From Sipunculus nudus (taxonomy: Eukaryota > Annelida > Sipuncula > Golfingiida > Sipunculidae): a DNA stretch of 64,000 bases. Below are positions 56,815-64,000 of this stretch, one piece after another. Numbering within the stretch: the first letter of the stretch is position 1; each line of letters begins with the position of its first letter. The stretch is from positions 57,942,250 to 58,006,249 of the forward strand of contig CM049318.1 of NCBI GenBank assembly GCA_026874595.1. Reading direction: 5' to 3'. The notes below the pieces were generated by a model. It saw nothing but the letters and a program-made list of their open reading frames with translations. It did no database searches and had not been told where the DNA came from. A program made the translations under genes and the position numbers.

Positions 56815-57135
56815 TCCCCTGGAGGCACTGATTCTGGTAAATTAAGTATTTATTTGATAAAATCTCAACACTTGAATATTCATGATACACCAGTTAGGTG
56901 TGTTTATTCGAGGCGTGATGTGCTGTTATTGCCGCTGTCAGCAGAGTACGCATAACATAACAGACGCAGTGATTTACGGAATATCATGAACTTTTCAGGG
57001 CATTTTGAAATCGGGCCAGTGAAGAACCACTTAAATTTTGGTGTGGATTGGAAATATGATCCGGATTCATGAATGTCATCTAGGAATAATCACATATGCA
57101 TGAATGATCTTAAGAATATGACCCGACTGAGGGAG
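56815..57135 (+). repeat. Dispersed repeat family 2, copy f (long form)
   Basis: The upstream part, with CACTGATTCTGGTAAATTAA, ATTCATGATACACCAGTTAG and GTGATGTGCTGTTATT, is shared with 63400-63852, followed by the common core TTTTCAGGGCATTTTGAAAT and ATTTTGGTGTGGATTGGAAA. Confidence 0.65.
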
Positions 57136-57719
57136 TTTAATTATCTGAACTTATTTAGATCACTTTCGGAATTGTATTGTACTAAATTGATGAAATTGAT
57201 GACCTCATTGTATTATCTACAAATTCTCCTCCGGGTATCTTTTAATGAATGTACTTATTTAGCATGCGACAGACCAAAATTTAGCTAAATGATTAATTAT
57301 ATCCAATATTGAATATTCACAAGAAATTTAATTATAGTGATATAAATAGCAGCACTCTTAGTTTAAATAAGAAACCATCATTCTGATTAATTATAACTTG
57401 CTGCAGAAAGAGACTGACAAATACTGTTGGCACTTTTTGGAATTAAATTAATGAGTTCCGCTAAAATGTTGTAAGGCGCTGGTTTCGTTGGTATAAGAAG
57501 TTGTGAAATCTCCCTAATACCAAAGTTGTCAACTTGGAATTTCTGGGACAGTGCAAGCAGTTCAATTTAGAGTATTTTTATAACCGATTCAACTGGTGAT
57601 GTAGTAAGGGAATGTATGTTGAATTCTGTATACTTTTTTTTTACAGGCATGCTGTAAATTGAGATTGAATTCAACAATATGATAAAATGTTACTAGCGGT
57701 ATGCCCATATTTTGACATG
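57136..57719. other. AT-rich unique DNA
   Basis: No gene or repeat recognised; dense in TTAATTA-like words. Confidence 0.3.
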
Positions 57720-57960
57720 CGAACTGGGACATCTGGGCATTAATGAGTAAGCGAAATGGCAGCCCCATGGGCGTTTTAGAAAAACTGGGAGAAATACACC
57801 TCTCAGGGATCCGTAGGGATGGGGGGGATGCGAAACAAAGTGTACCCCAAGGACAGCGAATCTATCTGCGGAGACAGTTTTGTGGCAAGAGAATCTGTGT
57901 CGGCTGAGTTAAGAGGGGTATAACGCATTTTAGGACGAGGCCCAAATTCTCAAATTAAAG
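57720..57960 (+). repeat. Local repeat family 5, copy 1
   Basis: Contains GACATCTGGGCATTAATGAG, AATCTATCTGCGGAGACAGT, TTTTGTGGCAAGAGAATCTG and GAGGGGTATAACGCATTTTA. Two more copies at 58908 and 62393, all plus strand. Confidence 0.6.
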
Positions 57961-58069
57961 TAGGATTTAGCCTCATACACGGAGCTTTGAATAATCCAGA
58001 AGTCATCAGGTTTTTAAAATATTAGGGCAAAAATATGAGGTCCTATCGAATATTCCCTACTTTGCCATT

Positions 58070-58146
58070 CGGGCACTTGCTACATTCGAACCGGGATCCT
58101 ACCCCTGCGTAGTCCAAGGCCTTATACCCACTATGCTACGTTCTAT
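58070..58146 (-). repeat. tRNA-like segment, probable SINE head
   Basis: On the minus strand ACGTAGCATAGTGGGTATAA with box A TAGCATAGTGG, a CTTGGACTACGCAGG anticodon-arm-like segment and box B CGGTTCGAATG. Acceptor stem pairing is weak. Confidence 0.5.
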
Positions 58147-58454
58147 TCCGTTTTCTGAAGTTACAGTCTAGCAGCGGTCTTTATCGCTGGATTCCAATAA
58201 AACAAAATACATATTAGCGACAACCAAGGAACATACTTGTTAGGCCGCCAGTGACCTCGTTAAATCAACGGCAATTTGTGTAATAAAGCTAAACCAAAAT
58301 GGTCGTCTTTTTATCCATGTGTATAGGCATCGTCTATCAGGAGGTTGTAGTGTATTCATTGGGAAAAAGCCAGGTAATAATGAAAGAGGATAGGTGTGAA
58401 TTTTATTATTCCTCCAGTGTGGTTGGTTATTATGTCTGGCCTCGGTATGGTCAT

Positions 58455-58530
58455 TACGATAGGTGAGCATCGGTGGATCCAGGATTTTGTTCAAATTGGA
58501 GTGGGAAATCAAAAGATATCAAAGCACACA
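58455..58530 (+). mobile_element. hAT-like end fragment
   Basis: ATCGGTGGATCCAGGATTTT resembles the GGCGGATCCAGGATTTT termini of the other copies. Confidence 0.35.
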
Positions 58531-58907
58531 CAGAACTACGTAGATTACACATCCGAATTTATAAGCTGGGGTGCTTCTTGTAATATCTATGATTAAATCA
58601 TGACATCGGTAGTTTTGCTTCTCTTTAATGTATGTGATTCTCAACTATAGTAACGTAAGAAAATGGTATTTTGTCAAGAAAATTGTTTATCTAATACTGA
58701 AAAAAAGGTTGTGTTATCAGTATCATGATATTCTGAGAAAATTCGTTCTGTATAATTCATAAACTCCAAACTCCGATCCCCGCGATGGTGATGGGCATGA
58801 CGGTGGCATGGTCAAGGTCGCCAATCCGCTGTATCTTAAATTAGTCTGACTAGCGGACCTTATGCGTGTTGCGTTTGTATCGTTTGTATCTCTGCACTTT
58901 GACCACC

Positions 58908-59150
58908 GTCATCGACTATTGACATCCAGGTTTTAGTCCCTATAGGAAATGACTGCTTCTGACATTGCCCAATTGAAATAAGGGCCAGCGAGGATTCGAT
59001 AAGGGCGCGGGGATGCCAATCCGGTCAAATCGCACATCGAGAAAAGTACCTGCGGAGAGATTTGGAGGCAATAAGACGTGTATCTGCCTACATTAGAGCG
59101 GGATAACGCTTTTGCGCGAACACGCCCAACATCCTAAAACAAATTTAGAC
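58908..59150 (+). repeat. Local repeat family 5, copy 2
   Basis: TTGACATCCAGGTTTTAGTC, CGATAAGGGCGCGGGGATGC, CCTGCGGAGAGATTTGGAGG and AGAGCGGGATAACGCTTTT follow the order of the other copies. Confidence 0.6.
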
Positions 59151-59908
59151 TTCCATATCATTACTCCAGTCAGTGTGTTACTGTAAAAAGTTCATCCTTT
59201 ATCTGGTTTTATTTTTTGTTCAAATTTCATAGTTTTCTCGATGTTTTATTGTCTCATTACGCGCACTTTCCATCTGGGACAATTTTTTATGTTTTCATCA
59301 TGTTCTGTCTGCCGGCCGGAGGGGTTGGAACTGCCAATTAATGGAAAGTTTGCTCACAGTCATGTTGTTACCTAACCAATTACGCTTCCGGCCCGACACT
59401 AAACGGAGGTTGACCAAGTCATTAACATCAGTTAGTGGTAGAAACTATGAGAAGCTCTTGACGGAAATTGTTCCATTATCACTGCCCAATAGTGACGTCA
59501 TCTCGTCTGTTTTACACAGAGGTAAGACGGAGGGGCTGCGGCATACAACACAACGAGGCGTTTCTTTTCTATATTGTACATTCATGCGACAATGCTGAAA
59601 TTGTTAAATCTTTTGGAAAATTCTAGTCTGGTGACATTTGTGTAGTAAAAGTTAGGTATCGTTTGTTATGGGTTCAAGACTAAAATGGAATTTCAGTTAT
59701 GGGTATCGTTCCCTTAAAAAAAGTGCATGAAAATGTATAAAAATTACCTTAAGTGTTTTGCTAACCGACAGGTGAACAGGTTTTATGAAAATAAAAAAAA
59801 ATAATACGGTTATTTTCCAACCTTTTGAATGATTCGTTCATTTCAGATAATGCTCAACATTTGTTTTTGTTTTGCAAATGCAAATAATGCAAATGCCCTC
59901 CTGAATGT
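59151..59908. promoter_or_regulatory. Candidate noncoding regulatory stretch with CRE word
   Basis: 59290-59530 is unique, with GGAACTGCCAATTAATGGAA, TAACCAATTACGCTTCC and a full CRE palindrome TGACGTCA at about 59493. An 85-codon plus-strand frame from 59341 to 59598 overlaps it and shows no domain. Confidence 0.25.
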
Positions 59909-59990
59909 GGAGCGAGTGGCGTACTAGTTAGGGCGCTGGACTCGTGACGGCAAGGTAATGGGTTTGTGTCCCAATCTGACCGCTTTAAAG
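59909..59990 (+). repeat. tRNA-derived SINE head, family 4
   Basis: GGAGCGAGTGGCGTACTAGT with box A TGGCGTACTAGTT, GCGCTGGACTCGTGACGG (anticodon-arm-like) and GGGTTTGTGTCCC as box B. Resembles the minus-strand copy ending at 44996. Confidence 0.55.
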
Positions 59991-61212
59991 AAGCCTTATA
60001 TTTCTAAGATCGTGCCAACCCGTTTCTATGACAGCTGTTTTTTGTTTTGGTGCGCGTGTTTTTTATGACGTAAAGATGAAATCAACAAAAATAGGTGAAG
60101 CCGAGTGTAAAACGGTTACTTGGGCAGAGAGAGAGAGAGAATCTAGATATAGGAGCCCCAAAACTAAACAAAATCAGCACCAACAAGTTAAAACATCCAA
60201 TGCTTATATGTGAACAATTTGCATACGATAATACTAGAAAAGACGAGAATTATTTAATTTCGAATGGAATTCAATCATTCATTACATCTGCAAATCGTGT
60301 GGAGATTCCTCTAAGAATGTCAATTTGGATTCATTGAAGTCTTTTTTACCAAAGATGTTCCAAAAAATACGTTAACTTGTACGACGGAAATTAACAATTA
60401 CTTGAAACGTTTCCTGATCGGTTCACTCGGAAACCTTGTTGAATTTAAAGTCAACGGTGTGTGGCTGAAGCATATGACGTTAAAAACGCTATGATTCAAT
60501 AACTTAATCTCTTCTAAAATTATAAAGTGTAATTATTTTATGTGCTTTGTTTGCTTATAAATACACAATAAAACAAGACATGGTGTTTGTGTCTTTTAGT
60601 ACAAAGTAACAAAAAATAATTTTACATAACGACAGCGATAGTTAAAAAAAACTGTCTAGCCTATTAAATGAGATAAGAAGTTTCCGTAATACTAGTAAAT
60701 GTATATTTTTATCTGTATACAGGTATAACCATATATTGCATAGATAAGACCCATTGCATAGATAAGACCCATACCTTCGGAGACTGCATGAGTAAGAATT
60801 ACTTGTAATGTAATATTAAAGACTATTTGATAAATGCCTGTATTTATTACCATCACTGGGAAAAATACGTCTGGTGATCAGAACTTAAGTAAGAGATGAG
60901 TGACAGCTACACAACATTCGACTGAGCCTGAACGCCGGAAACTTGTGGAGAATGATGGATTTCCGCAATTCCCGGGGGCGTATGGGCGTATGTCTCGTCG
61001 TCGCTATTGAACCATTGAATGTCAGTCATCTGATGAGCCAACGAGGCGAAACCGGCGGTAGTGACTCAGATCCATCACCTACCTTTATATATACTTACTC
61101 TGTTACTTAACATAGAGCGCTGTGTGGCCGCGGAGGAAAGACTGCATTCTCGCAGATCATTTCTACATATATATATACACACACACCAATATATACATAT
61201 ATATCTACAAAT

Positions 61213-61217
<5 letters not shown>
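59991..61217. other. Unique DNA, no gene seen
   Basis: Includes a short direct duplication at 60735-60773 (TTGCATAGATAAGACCCA twice) and a (GA)n run near 60126-60140. No coding exon recognised. Confidence 0.35.

Positions 61218-61266
<49 letters not shown>
61218..61266. repeat. (TA)n microsatellite
   Basis: Uninterrupted TA dinucleotides, preceded by shorter TA and CA runs from 61166. Confidence 0.97.
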
Positions 61267-61268
<2 letters not shown>

Positions 61269-61645
61269 ACTCATACACTTTTCCCACGTACATGTACATA
61301 TATACATAAGATTTACAAATTTAAGACTCAAGGAATTGAGGAATCAAGAAGAAAGAAATGTTTTATTTATAAGTAAAGAACCCCCCGCCGGTAATCTGCA
61401 GCGGGGGTAATCTGAAATCGCTACACAGTGTGCCGTCGGCAGATTTTGCCAGGTCGCTTACCCCGCGGGCTAGGATCAGTCTAACATGTATTGCTGACAT
61501 TAAGACCAGTCATAGAAAGCGGCTCTAGATATCTCCAGGCGCTTGTATATATTGGTAGTTTTTATGCTTCCGACATTGTTATGGCAACTGACCGCCCAAA
61601 GCGATGCCTCAAGCCATCTAGCCATACACGATAAAAAAATGGCTG

Positions 61646-61649
<4 letters not shown>

Positions 61650-61695
<46 letters not shown>
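61650..61695. repeat. (TA)n microsatellite
   Basis: Uninterrupted TA dinucleotides; the second of three within 620 bases. Confidence 0.97.
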
Positions 61696-61699
<4 letters not shown>

Positions 61700-61780
61700 T
61701 TTATATTTTTTCATTCAATATGAAACTCTCAAATTCTCTCTCTTTCAATTAGCATTGAACATAAATATATTATTTAGCAA

Positions 61781-61782
<2 letters not shown>

Positions 61783-61833
<51 letters not shown>
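61783..61833. repeat. (TA)n microsatellite
   Basis: Uninterrupted TA dinucleotides; the third of three within 620 bases. Confidence 0.97.
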
Positions 61834-61835
<2 letters not shown>

Positions 61836-62392
61836 CCACGACCAAATTTGGTGGTAATCGGAATCATCATAAAGTGTGTTGTTCAAAAGTTTCCTTACCA
61901 TTCCAAGATCATTGTCATTCTCTAGTTTATCGGGAAAACTCCCTCCCTCATTAAATAGATCATTTACTGGTTTTAGTGTTGTTACGAAGACAGTTCAGTC
62001 TGCTTTTGTCACCCCGTAACAGTGTCCTTACGTCTCGTTCGGGTAAGACGGTAGATGATTCATTAAAAGATAATTTTTTGCGTTTGTAATAATAGACACA
62101 AACTCCGACTCACCACGCTTGGCTTTATTTTGTTTTTAAACGCAAGCAAATAATTGAAAACAATTATACGCTTTACAATTTTATAGAGTTGTAGAGCTAA
62201 TAGCATCATATGGTTAGACTTACACCCTGGACTGTTTATTGCCACAGGGTAACCGTGATTACCGAACAGAAAACGTTTATTTTAAGTACATCGCTATCAT
62301 CATCCGACGTGTATCTAAAGGTGTTTATGGTAGCATCCCAGGTAAAAAAAAAATATTATAAATGATCAGCGGTATAATCATTATTTCTTCAT
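61834..62392. other. Unique DNA, no gene seen
   Basis: No repeat family or coding exon recognised. Confidence 0.3.
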
Positions 62393-62650
62393 GCGACCAA
62401 TGACATCCGGGTTTTATTGTATGTGCAAAATACCCATGAACAATTTCGAGTAACTGGGAAAAATAAACCCGCCATGGTGCGATAAGGGCGCTCGGATACG
62501 ACCAAAACGAACCCCGAGAACGGAATCCAGGTTAGAATCTATTTGCGGAAATGGTTAATTAATTTTGCGGCAAGGGGACTATAGTGTTGGTAAAGTTAAG
62601 AGCGGAATAACATTTATTTTACAACATCCAAATCCTAAAATTCTAGAAGC
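62393..62650 (+). repeat. Local repeat family 5, copy 3
   Basis: AATGACATCCGGGTTTTATT, CGATAAGGGCGCTCGGATAC, ATCTATTTGCGGAAATGG, TTTTGCGGCAAGGGGACTAT and AGCGGAATAACATTTATTTT match copies 1 and 2 in order. Confidence 0.6.
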
Positions 62651-63399
62651 ATGAGATAAACTCGACATTTTCAGATCTTCAGATAAATGGAATCATTTCT
62701 TTTATCATTAATAGTTTCATGATAGTTTTGCGTTAAACCTTAACTGAATGAGTTGAGAGTTAAGAAAATATATATTTGTAACAGAGGCTCTTTGTCCAAA
62801 GGCAAAAAGGCAGGCACTATTTGAAAAAAATGACGTCAATATCAAAAGCGAAGTATCAAGTTTTTCTTCGTCGTTGGTTGGATCTTTGGTTGGTCTGTCT
62901 GTAATTTTGCTACAAATAATTATGAACGAATTTTGACGAAATCGATTTGAAGCCTGAGATATATATCGTGACACCTGAGAAACGATTCTTGAAATCTTAG
63001 AGGCAATCTGGATCATTATTATATTTTTAAATTAAGTTGTTCCTGAACAATTGTTAGATAGGGCAAAATCAGTTTAGAAAATTAAATAAATTCAAGGTAT
63101 TCCCGGCCGCTTTCCTTCTATTGAAAGATCATTTCCTCTGTGATTCAACCATTGATTTGGTAGACCGTGATATCTTGGCGGAGGTGGAAATGTGGTCTTT
63201 GACTACTCTACTTTTAGTTTGAACTAGTGGCCAGAACATTTTAAACATATGATAGAACACATTGGACATTATTTTAAAACAATATTATTATTTAATATTA
63301 TGGATAAATGAAATAATGCAACTCAAAAGTAATACCAATGCAAGGGCGCTCGGCGAACCTTATTGCCAAGTTGTGGAATGATTGCGGGAACCATGCACT
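62651..63399. other. AT-rich unique DNA
   Basis: A 99-codon minus-strand frame at 62717-63016 has no domain. No repeat recognised. Confidence 0.3.
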
Positions 63400-63852
63400 G
63401 ATTCTGATAAATTAAGCATTTATTTGTTTAATCACAACATTTAAATATTCATGATGCACCAATTAGGTGTGTTTAATCAGTGCGTGATGTGCTGTTATTA
63501 CTTCCGTCAGCAGATTATGTGTTCATCCTTCGTTCGTGTGTATGTTTGTATGAACGTTTGTGTTTGTTCACAACGTAACTCACACAGTGATGAACATAAA
63601 CTCATAAAATCTTAGGGCATTTTGGGACTAGGCCAGTGAAGAATCTATTGGATTTTGGTGTGCATCGGGAAATTGATCCGGATTCAGGAGCGTCATCAAG
63701 GAATAATCAGATATGCACTGTCACTCATGCATGAATAATCCTTGGAATGTGACCCGAATAAGTGAACGCAAACACGGTTTTGTAGCATCCCACAATCGGG
63801 ACTCCCCACATGGCGGAGGCTTGCATTCCAAAGAATGCAGATTTCTAGATGC
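63400..63852 (+). repeat. Dispersed repeat family 2, copy g (long form)
   Basis: The longest copy. It has the upstream part shared with 56815, then CAACGTAACTCACACAGTG, TTAGGGCATTTTGGGACTAG, GATCCGGATTCAGGAGCGTC, CATCAAGGAATAATCAGATA, GTGACCCGAATAAGTGAACG, GTAGCATCCCACAATCGGG, CATGGCGGAGGCTTGCATTC and the end GCAGATTTCTAGA. Confidence 0.7.
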
Positions 63853-64000
63853 TAATACTTTGGCCGTTAATTAATCTCTTTAAGTGGTAAATGAGAAGTA
63901 TTTAATTACAAAATGTAGGTCTTCTACCATGAATGCAGTAGAGTACCCTTTATCCCGTAACCATCTTCCGTACAGCATTCAGGAATTTAATTATATGAAT

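Noticed and set aside
59493-59500. CRE palindrome TGACGTCA as a regulatory site (also near 7044 and 62831)
   Set aside because: Single 8-mers are expected a few times by chance in 64 kb; mentioned only where other context exists.
61075-61376. Open frames of 74-84 codons rich in Y and I on both strands
   Set aside because: Created by (TA)n and (CA)n arrays. The same applies at 4189-4395, 5639-6017, 41835-42020, 48687-48926 and 61543-61752.

Overview
The window looks like intergenic or intron-poor nuclear DNA from an animal, most probably a lophotrochozoan and perhaps a bivalve mollusc. It is AT-rich with long (TA)n, (CA)n, poly-G and poly-C tracts, tRNA-headed SINEs, many small TIR elements, LINE 3' ends and degenerate tandem arrays. 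The few coding stretches are short and use eukaryotic splice signals. There are no bacterial features: no operons, no ribosome binding sites, no long ORFs. The species assignment is an inference from the style of the repeats.

Layout. 1-33.6 kb is a gene desert. It holds hAT-like, piggyBac-like (TTAA) and pogo/Tigger-like remnants, at least five copies of one tRNA-derived SINE, seven copies of one dispersed repeat containing a GGCATTTCGGGAATGGGCC-like core (two of them further right), the 3' end of a non-LTR retrotransposon (9.28-9.60 kb), and stretches of unique AT-rich, homeodomain-motif-rich DNA that could be cis-regulatory. Two such stretches, 2.61-2.96 kb and 10.11-10.48 kb, are diverged copies of each other.

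33.65-44.06 kb is the most interesting part. Matching CACTG/CACTC terminal inverted repeats, flanked by a TA dinucleotide on each side and each followed by an array of TTTAG/CTAAAC-type subterminal repeats, bracket about 10.4 kb. Inside lies the best gene of the window: a minus-strand, four-exon gene with a TATA box, consensus splice sites, phase-consistent exons and a 166-residue product. Its C-terminal domain resembles the tail of the SAMD3-like/uncharacterised proteins that are multi-copy in fishes and molluscs. No transposase was found. I read this as a cargo-bearing or non-autonomous CACTA-like element, itself invaded by other repeats in the first intron.

44-64 kb is again mostly repeats: a candidate solo LTR with TATA box and polyadenylation signal (47.98-48.67 kb), a diverged pair of about 0.8-kb modules that both keep a GCGCATGCGC palindrome (50.6 and 52.2 kb), a 5'-truncated L1/Tx1-like LINE whose coding sequence hosts a (TA)n expansion (53.76-54.92 kb), a local family of three about 240-bp repeats (57.7-62.7 kb), and several TA arrays. 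A few short candidate exons (18.1, 46.95, 50.13 kb) are reported with low confidence. Everything here was read by eye; no alignment, database search or folding was run.
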